The position numbers and the translations under genes were made by a program. The notes under the pieces were generated by a model. It did no database searches. It saw nothing but the letters and a program-made list of their open reading frames with translations, and had not been told where the DNA came from. Source: Desulfospira sp963664655 (GTDB lineage Bacteria; Desulfobacterota; Desulfobacteria; Desulfobacterales; Desulfobacteraceae). Taken from it: DNA of 64,000 nucleotides. The stretch covers positions 434,001 to 498,000 of the forward strand of contig OY761554.1 in NCBI GenBank assembly GCA_963664655.2, written 5' to 3'. Positions 9,191-17,237 of this stretch are shown piece after piece. Position 1 is the stretch's first letter. Each line of letters starts with the position of its first letter.

Positions 9191-12151
9191 ATGAGCAAAC
9201 CGGGTTATAGTATCCGGACAAAACTGATTGCCATATTTGTCCTCATCAAGGTGCTGCCCCTGATTGCCCTGGCCTGGTTTTTCTGGCTGGGAATTTCCCA
9301 TCTGGCCGGCAGCCTCAATACCCAGACCGCCAAAATGGCCGAGGACTCGGGCCGCCTGGTCGGCGGCATTGCCGATATGGCCACAAGCAACTCCATTGAG
9401 GCCCTGGACAACCATTCCAGGGAAGCCATTGAACGCCTGGCAACAGACACGGCCCGCAGGGTGGCTGCGTTTTTATATGACCGGGATGTGGATATCCGGC
9501 AGGCGGCCCGGATTGACCCCACCCCAAAAAATTTCGCTGATTTTCTTTCCAAACGGACCCGGGCGGTGGTGCTGGACAACGGCAGCTGGCAAATGGACGA
9601 AAAAGGGGAAAAATGGATCCGGACCGTCCCTGAACCTCAAACCACCAAAGAGGTAACCGCCCGGAACAAGGACAATGAAACCCAGTTTCATTACCGGCCG
9701 CCGGAACCCGAAGCCCGGATTGAACAGCGCCCCTTATTCCTTGAGATGACCTATGTGGATCTGTCCGGAATGGAAAAGGTCAAAGTCACCACATCGGATC
9801 AGCTGACCAGCACGCTTCAGGATATTTCAAAAAAAGAAAATACCTTTTGCCGGGCAGAGACCTATTTTAATTCTCTTAAAACCCTTACCCCCGAAGACAT
9901 TTATGTTTCCGAGGTGATCGGGCCTTATGTCAAGGGGTTCCTCCCCGGGGGGCCTTACAGCAAGGCCCGGGCCAAACAGCGCAACATGGCCTTTGAGCCG
10001 GAAACCTCAGGCTATGCCGGAAAGGAAAACCCGCTGGGAATCCGGTTCCAGGGACTTATCCGGTGGGCCGCACCGGTGGTAAGCCGGGGAAAAATCAACG
10101 GGTACGTCACCCTGGCCCTGGACCATACCCATATCATGGAATTTACCGATCATCTGGTCCCCACCCCGGAACGGTACTGCATTACATCGGATGCCGGTTC
10201 CGGCAACTATGCCTTTATGTGGGATTACAAAGGACGGAACATCTCCCATCCCCGGGATTATTTTATCTATGGGTATGACCCTGAAACCGGGGAACAGGCC
10301 GTACCTTGGCTTGAAGCCTCCCTTTATCCCCAATGGCTTGACTGCAAGGGAAGCATGACCGAATTTGAAAAAAAGGTTCCCTGGTTTGATGACCAGTCTT
10401 TAAATAAAAAACCGTCTGCCGAACTCACGGGCCAGGGGTTTGTGGGCCTGGACGGCCGGTTTCTTAATTTTGCCCCCCAGTGTACCGGATGGCATACCCT
10501 GACCCAGTACGGCGGTTCAGGGTCGTTTCTGATTTTCTGGAGCAAGCTGTGGAAACTGACAACCGCCGCGGCCATTCCCTATCATACCGGCATATACAAA
10601 GACCACCCCAGGGGGTTCGGCTATGTGACCATTGGTGCCAATGTGGACGAGTTTCATAAGCCGGCCGTGGACACTGCCGCCAGAATTGACGCGGTCAAAC
10701 AGGCGTTTGAAACCAACCTGAAACAGCAAAAGGAAGACAGCCAGGCCTATATCCAGTCTATCCTTCACAACACATCCGTCAAAATGGCTGTGTACACCCT
10801 GCTGATGATTGCCCTGGTCATTTTCATTGCCCTGTGGATGGCCGCCGCCCTTACCGGAAAAATCACCCATATGATCCATGGCATCAGGACCTTCAGGGAA
10901 GGGGACCGGACCTTTCGCCTGACCCAGACATCAACAGATGAAATGGGGCAGCTGGTTTTCTCATTTAACCAGATGGCCGATAAAATCCAGCAGTCCCTTG
11001 AGGAAACGGAATCGGCCAGGGAAACCGCAGAACAGGCCAATATCCGCCTTAAGACCGAAGTTGCCGAACGAAAGGCGGCCCAGGAAGAACTGTCCCGCCA
11101 TAAGGCCCATCTTGAAGACAAGGTGAAAGAAAGAACCGCTGAACTTGAAAAACAGATCCTGGAGCGCAAACGGGCTGAAGAAGAACTGGTCCAGTCTGAA
11201 AAAATGGCGGCCTTGGGGCAGCTCATCGCCGGCATTGCCCATGAGATCAACACCCCCATGGGCGCCATCAAATCCAGCGGCAGCAATATTTCAGATTCCG
11301 TCATCCACCTCAACGAAGATTTGCCGGCGGTGGCGGCCCGTCTGGAACCCGGTCAGTTCAGGCTTTTCCAGGACCTGCTCAAAACGCCTGAAAAACGGAC
11401 CGCCATGCTCACCAGCCGGGAGGAACGAAAACTCATCCGAAAGGCCGGCGAAACCCTGGCCAATGAAGGCATTGACAACAGCCGGCAGATGGCCTTTTTT
11501 CTGGTTCAGCTCAATGCCCATGAAAATGCAGCCGATTTTCTTCCCCTCCTCAGGCATAAAGATGCTGAGTTCATATTTAAGACCGCTTACGGGCTTTACT
11601 CGGTGACCAGAAACGCATCCAATATCAACCAGGCCGTTGACCGGATCAGCAAGATTATTTATGCCCTCAAGTCCTATGTCCGGCAAGGCGATTCCAATGA
11701 AAAAACCCAGACCGATATTGTGGAAGGGCTTGAAACTGTTCTGACCATCTACCACAGCCAGATCAAGCAGGGCATTGAACTGCGCAAAGAATTTGAGCCG
11801 GTGCCCCCCATCATGGGATATCCCGATGAATTAAACCAGGTGTGGACCAACCTGATACACAATGCCCTCCAGGCCATGGACTACAACGGGGTGCTGAAAA
11901 TCACCGTCACGGCCCAGGACCGGGAAGTGGCCGTGAGCATCAGCGATACCGGCTGCGGCATCCCCGAAGAAAACCTGGATAAAATTTTCAAGCCGTTTTT
12001 CACCACAAAACCCCGGGGAGAAGGCAGCGGGATAGGGCTTGATATAATCCAAAAAATCATCGAACGGCATGATGGACGGATCACCCTCGACAGTATCGTT
12101 GGCAGGGGAACCACCTTCACGGTGTTTCTTCCCGCACAGGGAGATGCATGA
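9191..12151 (+). CDS. Membrane sensor histidine kinase with a large periplasmic domain
   Basis: 986 residues from ATG 9191, chosen because AAGGAG sits at 9181-9186; the open frame begins earlier without a good site. TM1 is at about residues 12-30, a periplasmic region of about 500 residues (probably double-Cache type) follows, TM2 is at about 531-556, then HAMP, a coiled coil (about 600-660), a HisKA-like helix with His684 in AHEINTP, and an HATPase domain (NALQAM, DTGCGIP, GSGIGLDI). About 115-150 residues separate the His box from the ATPase domain, more than in a standard HisKA. The stop overlaps the next gene, a response regulator, by four bases, so they are likely partners. The ligand is unknown. 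Confidence 0.9.
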   Translation: MSKPGYSIRTKLIAIFVLIKVLPLIALAWFFWLGISHLAGSLNTQTAKMAEDSGRLVGGIADMATSNSIEALDNHSREAIERLATDTARRVAAFLYDRDVDIRQAARIDPTPKNFADFLSKRTRAVVLDNGSWQMDEKGEKWIRTVPEPQTTKEVTARNKDNETQFHYRPPEPEARIEQRPLFLEMTYVDLSGMEKVKVTTSDQLTSTLQDISKKENTFCRAETYFNSLKTLTPEDIYVSEVIGPYVKGFLPGGPYSKARAKQRNMAFEPETSGYAGKENPLGIRFQGLIRWAAPVVSRGKINGYVTLALDHTHIMEFTDHLVPTPERYCITSDAGSGNYAFMWDYKGRNISHPRDYFIYGYDPETGEQAVPWLEASLYPQWLDCKGSMTEFEKKVPWFDDQSLNKKPSAELTGQGFVGLDGRFLNFAPQCTGWHTLTQYGGSGSFLIFWSKLWKLTTAAAIPYHTGIYKDHPRGFGYVTIGANVDEFHKPAVDTAARIDAVKQAFETNLKQQKEDSQAYIQSILHNTSVKMAVYTLLMIALVIFIALWMAAALTGKITHMIHGIRTFREGDRTFRLTQTSTDEMGQLVFSFNQMADKIQQSLEETESARETAEQANIRLKTEVAERKAAQEELSRHKAHLEDKVKERTAELEKQILERKRAEEELVQSEKMAALGQLIAGIAHEINTPMGAIKSSGSNISDSVIHLNEDLPAVAARLEPGQFRLFQDLLKTPEKRTAMLTSREERKLIRKAGETLANEGIDNSRQMAFFLVQLNAHENAADFLPLLRHKDAEFIFKTAYGLYSVTRNASNINQAVDRISKIIYALKSYVRQGDSNEKTQTDIVEGLETVLTIYHSQIKQGIELRKEFEPVPPIMGYPDELNQVWTNLIHNALQAMDYNGVLKITVTAQDREVAVSISDTGCGIPEENLDKIFKPFFTTKPRGEGSGIGLDIIQKIIERHDGRITLDSIVGRGTTFTVFLPAQGDA

Positions 12152-12576
12152 TGAACGCACCTGAAAAATGCTTGATTTTGTGCGTGGATGATGAGCCTAT
12201 GGTGCTGCATTCCCTGCGGGACCAGCTTTACAAAGCCTTTGGGAAAAGATATACAATTGAAATTGCCCAGAGCGCTGAAGAAGGACTGGAAATTTTAGAT
12301 GACCTTTACCGGGACGGGTTTGTCCCGTTGATCATTATTTCCGACTGGCTGATGCCCGGGATGAAAGGGGATGATTTTCTAATTGAGGCCCACCGCCGCT
12401 TTCCCCATGTGATCAAAGTGATGCTGTCCGGGCAGGCCGATGATGCGGCCGTAACAAGGGCTAAAAAAGAGGCGGATATGTTTGATTTTATCACCAAGCC
12501 ATGGGACGCAGGGGAACTGATCCGGTCGATTAATGACGGTATTGAGCAGTATGCCATGGGCCCAACGGATGAATAA
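12148..12576 (+). CDS. Single-domain response regulator
   Basis: 142 residues, a receiver domain only. The acidic pair is in CVDDEP, the phospho-acceptor is Asp66 in SDWLMPG and the conserved lysine is in TKPW. There is no output domain, so it probably relays phosphate or acts by protein contact. It overlaps the upstream kinase gene by four bases. The TKPW variant and the LSGQAD segment resemble the receivers of c-di-GMP enzymes, such as the one encoded just downstream. Confidence 0.9.
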   Translation: MMNAPEKCLILCVDDEPMVLHSLRDQLYKAFGKRYTIEIAQSAEEGLEILDDLYRDGFVPLIIISDWLMPGMKGDDFLIEAHRRFPHVIKVMLSGQADDAAVTRAKKEADMFDFITKPWDAGELIRSINDGIEQYAMGPTDE

Positions 12577-12655
12577 GGGGGTCCGTCCGCAGCTATTTTA
12601 ATGAAACATCGGCAAGTTGCCGGGTCTTTCACACAAACAAAAATGGTAACAGCAA

Positions 12656-13663
12656 ATGACCGAATCCAACATTGACGAACTTGCTATCCTGTGCGTGGAC
12701 GATGAACCCATTGTCACGGAAAGCCTTCGTTCTCTGTTTTATAAAGCACTCAAGGAAATCAAAGTAATTGAAGTGGCCCACAGCGCTGAGGAGGCCATGG
12801 AGGTGATTGATGATTTTATTGAAGACGGCATCAGCCTGCAGGTAATCATCTCGGACTATATCATGCCCGGTGTCAAAGGGGATGAACTGCTGGCCAATAT
12901 CCACAAAAGATTCCCCAAGGCCAAAAAAATAATGCTCACCGGGCAAAGTGACATCAAAGGTGTCCGGAACGCCATCAACAGGGCCCATCTATACCGGTTT
13001 TTAGAAAAGCCCTGGATTAATGACGATATGATTTTAACCATCCGCTCTGCCATGACGGAATATCACCAGGAAATTCTCCTTGAAGAGCAGTTCAAGGAAC
13101 TCCAGCAGCTGAACCAGAAACTGGAACAAAAGGTGCTGGAACGGACCCGTCAGCTTGAAGAAAAAAACCGGGAACTCGAACGGGCCGCCATTTCAGACCA
13201 GCTTACCGGCCTGGTGAACAGAAGAAAATTAGATGAAATCCTGGCCACGGAAATCAAACGGTCCAAACGGTATGGCAACGCCTTTGGCGTCATCATGCTG
13301 GATATTGATCATTTCAAAGAGGTGAACGACACCCACGGCCATCAGACTGGCGATCAGGTGCTGCAGCTGTTTGCCGAGCAGTTGAAACAGGGGGTCCGGG
13401 AAGTTGATGTGCCGGGCCGGTGGGGCGGCGAAGAGTTTTTGGTTGTTTGTCCTGAAACCCAGAAAGAGGGCCTGATCTCTCTGGCGGAACAGCTCAGGTC
13501 CGGGGTGAAAAGCCGGGAGGTGTCAGGGGTCGGCCCCAAGACCGCCAGCTTCGGGGTCACCCTTTTTAAAGAGAGTGATACCGTTGAAACCCTGATTGGA
13601 CGGGCGGATAAGGCCTTGTATCAGGCCAAGGCCAATGGCCGCAACCGGGTCGAATACATATAG
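12656..13663 (+). CDS. Response regulator with GGDEF diguanylate cyclase output
   Basis: 335 residues. The N-terminal receiver has Asp67 in SDYIMPG and Lys in EKPW. A coiled coil (about 140-180) leads to a GGDEF domain with GGEEF at 257-261, the active form. RxxD (REVD) sits five residues before it, at the position of the allosteric c-di-GMP I-site known from PleD, so product inhibition is expected. It should make c-di-GMP when phosphorylated. It is 79 bp after the single-domain regulator, with a small CGGCAA/TTGCCG stem in the gap; the three genes look like one phosphorelay operon. Confidence 0.93.
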   Translation: MTESNIDELAILCVDDEPIVTESLRSLFYKALKEIKVIEVAHSAEEAMEVIDDFIEDGISLQVIISDYIMPGVKGDELLANIHKRFPKAKKIMLTGQSDIKGVRNAINRAHLYRFLEKPWINDDMILTIRSAMTEYHQEILLEEQFKELQQLNQKLEQKVLERTRQLEEKNRELERAAISDQLTGLVNRRKLDEILATEIKRSKRYGNAFGVIMLDIDHFKEVNDTHGHQTGDQVLQLFAEQLKQGVREVDVPGRWGGEEFLVVCPETQKEGLISLAEQLRSGVKSREVSGVGPKTASFGVTLFKESDTVETLIGRADKALYQAKANGRNRVEYI

Positions 13664-13738
13664 TGTTTGGGCGGCTCGATAGAGGAGCTGAAGCTCCTCT
13701 ATCGAGCCGCCCGAACACGGGGTTTCGTTCAAACACTA
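13663..13738. terminator. Bidirectional terminator-like hairpin between convergent genes
   Basis: A 26-bp stem (13663-13688 with 13693-13718, four-base loop, one T:G wobble) fills the gap between two convergent genes. Outside it, TAGTGTTTG at 13661-13669 is mirrored by CAAACACTA at 13730-13738, so both stop codons lie in inverted-repeat sequence and two alternative stems are possible. No long T-run follows on either strand. Confidence 0.65.
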
Positions 13739-14323
13739 ATCCGGGTCCGGATTTTCCAGCTTATCATACCAGGGTTCGTCGCCGTACAGTTCTTTGGTGC
13801 ATTTCGGGCATATGCTGTGGCTGACCATGGCATCGGAGTGATCTGCGATATAGGCCTCTATTTTGTTCCATATGCCGTTGTCGTCCCGGACGGCTTTGCA
13901 TCGTGAACAGATGGGAAGCAGCCCTCTCAAGGTTTTGAGTTCGACCTCCTTTTTGACTCTGGCCAGAAGTTCCGGCGGCATAAACGGCTTGGCGATATAA
14001 TCTGAGCCGCCGACTTCAAACCCCTTTACGATATCGGCGGTTGCCGCCTTTGCCGTTAGAAAAATAATCGGAATATGTTTTTGGGCCAGATCGGATTTTA
14101 TCTGTTTACAGATATCGTATCCATCCATATCCGGCAGCATCACATCCAGAAGAATCAGGTCAAACTCCTTTTTCCTTACCCATTCAAAGGTTTCTTTGCC
14201 GTTCATGGCAGACTCGATATCGTAGCCTTTTTTTTTCAGCACATTCCCCAATAGTTTAAGATTGCTATCTTCATCATCCACAATTAAAATGGAAAAATCA
14301 GATTCAGTATAATCTTTAGCCAT
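13736..14323 (-). CDS. Response regulator with four-cysteine C-terminal module
   Basis: 195 residues from the ATG at 14323-14321, preceded by AAAGGGG; an upstream extension to 14419 is open but lacks a receiver-like start. The receiver covers residues 11-125 with Asp60 (LLDVMLPDMDGYD) and Lys112. The tail of about 60 residues has C139-x2-C142 and C172-x2-C175 with the text LLPICSRCK and HSICPKCTKELYG. The PocR protein at 41823-42575 has the same module with identical cysteine spacing. This tail looks like a zinc or redox site; its role is unknown. It is convergent with the GGDEF gene. Confidence 0.9.
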   Translation of the reverse strand: MAKDYTESDFSILIVDDEDSNLKLLGNVLKKKGYDIESAMNGKETFEWVRKKEFDLILLDVMLPDMDGYDICKQIKSDLAQKHIPIIFLTAKAATADIVKGFEVGGSDYIAKPFMPPELLARVKKEVELKTLRGLLPICSRCKAVRDDNGIWNKIEAYIADHSDAMVSHSICPKCTKELYGDEPWYDKLENPDPD

Positions 14324-14517
14324 CCGGTGCCCCTTTAATGGTTGTGATGTAAACAGGAACCTATAAAAACTTGAAATCAGCCGGTATGAAATGATAAAAG
14401 AAAACTTGAGTTTTAGCAATGGGTAAAATCAGCCCAGCATATCCCATGACGATCTGGACCCGTTGACCGTCCCAAGGAAATTGAAAAAACATGGTTAACA
14501 GATCCCGCAGTTAACAA

Positions 14518-16653
14518 ATGGAACCAGGCCCCAAGATGCTTAACCCCAAACCTTTACCACCATTAAAATGCGGGTGGATCATACTGATGGCGGCCCTGGC
14601 TTCCGGGGTTTTATCCGGGCCTGTGTTTGCCCGTTCAACCGTCGAAGAACTGGTGGAATCCATGAGTCTTGAACAGCTCATGACCCTTGAGGCCGGCACC
14701 ACCAGCTTTTTTAATGCGCCCATAGAAAAAACGCCGGGCAGCCTGTATGTCCTTTCCCGGGAAACCCTGGACTTTTCATACGGGGCGAGCCTGGCCGATT
14801 ACCTGGCCTATTACGTTCCCGGGGCACACATATCCGAATTTTACGATAAAGGCCCGCTGTACGCCACCCGGGGAACCTCGGGCGGTTCCAACGGCACCAC
14901 CCTTTTTATGCTCAACTCAGAAGAACTGAACACCAGCAGCGGCATGCCGTATAACCTCAACCTTCCCCTTTTAGGGTTTGCCGGCCGGATCGAAGTGCTG
15001 AACGGCCCCTGCTCCCTGGTCCACGGCAGCGGTGCCGTGAACGGATTTGTCAATATCATCCATAAAACCGGTAAAGACCATCCCGGTTCCTTTTTATCCG
15101 TGGAAACCGGCCTTAACGACGGGATGACCCGGATGGAAACCGGCCATGGACTGCCCGATACCCGGATCGGGGACCTGTATCTGTATTTGGGGGCGGTAGA
15201 ATCCGATTCCCTGGACCCGCCGGCAAAACAGGCCGATGCCTTTACCGGCCCGAGTTTCAGGACTTCTTTAAACCTGCACAAAGAAAGCTTTACCCTGACG
15301 GCATTTGCCGAGCAGGAAAAATTTGAGTCCAGCCTGACCGATCTCACACTAGATCCGGATGACGGATATTTGCAGGTTGAAATGGACAGCTATGGCGCCA
15401 TTCCCAAACTCAAATTCGGCATCAGCCCCTTTGAAGACATCACCATTTCCATGCCCATCACCTATTTTAAGCTGTCTGAATCGGTTCCCCAGTCAGATAT
15501 AACCGGCAATGTTGACAAAGAATTTCATTTCAAGACCCATCTTCTTTTCCGGACCACCCGCGTCAACGGGCACAAAATCGCCTTTGGCGGTACGGCGTTC
15601 CTGTTTAACAAAGACCGGAACCTCCAGCAGTACAATTTTTTTGACTCCGGGCCGGGGCAGCCGCCCGCGGCATTAGCCGATATTTCCCTTAAACTGTCCT
15701 GCATCAGCCTGAGCGCCTATGTGGAGGATACCATTGAGGTGACCCCCCGGCTGGATCTGTTTACCGGGTTACGGTATGAAAGCCTTCATGCCAAAGATTT
15801 TACACTTAAAATCAATGATGCCGAAGAAACCGGCGTCGGGGTCAGCGGGAATTACGATGAAATCGTAACGCCAAGGGCCGGGGCCACCTATGCGCTTTCC
15901 AGTGAAAAATTCTTAAAATTTATGTACCAGCAGGGATACAGCAGCCCGGACTATGCCGACCGCATCGGGCACAACAGGCTCACCAATATTTCAATGGAAA
16001 AACTTGAAAGCTTTGAACTTGGATATCACCAGCAACTGGCCCGGGAAAGGGGAAAAATCAGCCTGAGCGCCTACTATAATATTTTCAGGGACACGGCGCT
16101 TCAGGGGTATACCAGAAGCCGGTCCGGCGATTCCGTCCCCATCCCCATTGTCATGGACCGGTTTGACGTCTTTGGCTTTGAAGGCGCGCTCACATATCAT
16201 TTTGATAACCATACCACCCTTTTGGCATCCTATTCCTATTCACGTCCCATTGATTTCAACACCAATGACTTAGACCACCCCATCACCAGCGAAGACGGGA
16301 ATGAATGGCTGATTTTCCCCACCCACATGGTAAAGCTGAATATATCCCGCCGTTTTTTCGACGACCGGCTAGAGGTGCTTATCGGCGGGCTGTACAACAG
16401 CAGCATGCCCGCCCTTCAACAAGAAGCGGCCCCGGGATCATCATCTGAAGATATCTTTTCCCGCCACCGGTTTGTGGTGAATGCCGCGGCCCGGTACAAG
16501 CTGTCCAAAACCCTGACCTTAACCCTGCGGGGAAAAAATATCCTGGACAACGACGTTCCGGCCACCGGGTACTATTACAACTGGGGGTACGGAAAAGACA
16601 CCGCCGCCTTTACCCGCCCGGAAGTGTATATCGGGTTGAACTGGAAATTTTGA
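14518..16653 (+). CDS. TonB-dependent outer-membrane receptor of a YfiR-linked locus
   Basis: 711 residues. A signal sequence (about 20-40) precedes TVEELVESMSLEQLMTLEAG, a segment typical of receptors found beside YfiR/DUF4154 genes. A plug domain follows (GSLYVLSRETL ... VLNGPCSLVHGSGAVNGFVNII), then a beta-barrel ending in the terminal aromatic motif GLNWKF. It should import or sense an outer-membrane ligand. The start is uncertain: ATG 14518 or ATG 14536, neither with a strong ribosome-binding site. It overlaps or abuts the YfiR-like gene, so receptor, YfiR-like protein and hybrid kinase probably act together. Confidence 0.85.
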   Translation: MEPGPKMLNPKPLPPLKCGWIILMAALASGVLSGPVFARSTVEELVESMSLEQLMTLEAGTTSFFNAPIEKTPGSLYVLSRETLDFSYGASLADYLAYYVPGAHISEFYDKGPLYATRGTSGGSNGTTLFMLNSEELNTSSGMPYNLNLPLLGFAGRIEVLNGPCSLVHGSGAVNGFVNIIHKTGKDHPGSFLSVETGLNDGMTRMETGHGLPDTRIGDLYLYLGAVESDSLDPPAKQADAFTGPSFRTSLNLHKESFTLTAFAEQEKFESSLTDLTLDPDDGYLQVEMDSYGAIPKLKFGISPFEDITISMPITYFKLSESVPQSDITGNVDKEFHFKTHLLFRTTRVNGHKIAFGGTAFLFNKDRNLQQYNFFDSGPGQPPAALADISLKLSCISLSAYVEDTIEVTPRLDLFTGLRYESLHAKDFTLKINDAEETGVGVSGNYDEIVTPRAGATYALSSEKFLKFMYQQGYSSPDYADRIGHNRLTNISMEKLESFELGYHQQLARERGKISLSAYYNIFRDTALQGYTRSRSGDSVPIPIVMDRFDVFGFEGALTYHFDNHTTLLASYSYSRPIDFNTNDLDHPITSEDGNEWLIFPTHMVKLNISRRFFDDRLEVLIGGLYNSSMPALQQEAAPGSSSEDIFSRHRFVVNAAARYKLSKTLTLTLRGKNILDNDVPATGYYYNWGYGKDTAAFTRPEVYIGLNWKF

Positions 16654-16655
16654 TC

Positions 16656-17237
16656 ATGAGCCCTTTCAAGTTGAAATCCGCCTGCACGGCAGCCGTTTTG
16701 GTGATCCTGCTGTTTCCCTTCCCCGGGACCGGTTCCGGCCTTAAGTCGGGGCCGGTCTCGGAGGATGAAATCCAGGCGGCCATGGTCATGAAGTTCACCG
16801 ATTTCATCTCATGGCCGGAACACTCCTTTGCCCATAAAGAATCCCCTTTTATCCTCGGAATTTTAGGGGAACCCGGCTGGGGGACATTATTTTCCCCTTT
16901 TCTTGGCCGCCTGATCCAGGGACGGCCCCTTGCGGTTCAAACCTATGACCGGATCAGCCAGATCAGCCAGCCTCAGATCCTGATCATCAGCCGGTCCAGA
17001 CAGGATCTGGCAGACCAGGTGATCGGGCTGATGAAGGCCAGGCCAGTGCTGACCATAGGAAATTTCCCTGAATTTGCCGGCATGGGCGGGCTGATCGCCT
17101 TTTACACCAAACCCGGGGGCCGGATCGGATTTAAAATCAATCTGACCGCCAAAACAGAATCCGGGCTTGAAATCAGCTCGTTTCTCATGAAACTGGGAGA
17201 AATTGTCCAACCTGAGACAAAGAGGGATACGCCGTGA
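16656..17237 (+). CDS. YfiR family (DUF4154) periplasmic protein
   Basis: 193 residues from ATG 16656; the open frame includes an in-frame TTG six bases earlier that overlaps the receptor stop. A signal peptide is followed by the family pattern AMVMKFTDFISWPE and later ILIISRS, PVLTIGNFPEFAGMGGLIAFY and IGFKINLTA. In Pseudomonas, YfiR is a periplasmic repressor of the CHASE8-containing cyclase YfiN. Here the next gene, overlapping by four bases (GTGA), encodes a hybrid kinase with a similar periplasmic sensor, so YfiR-like control of that kinase is inferred. Confidence 0.88.
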   Translation: MSPFKLKSACTAAVLVILLFPFPGTGSGLKSGPVSEDEIQAAMVMKFTDFISWPEHSFAHKESPFILGILGEPGWGTLFSPFLGRLIQGRPLAVQTYDRISQISQPQILIISRSRQDLADQVIGLMKARPVLTIGNFPEFAGMGGLIAFYTKPGGRIGFKINLTAKTESGLEISSFLMKLGEIVQPETKRDTP

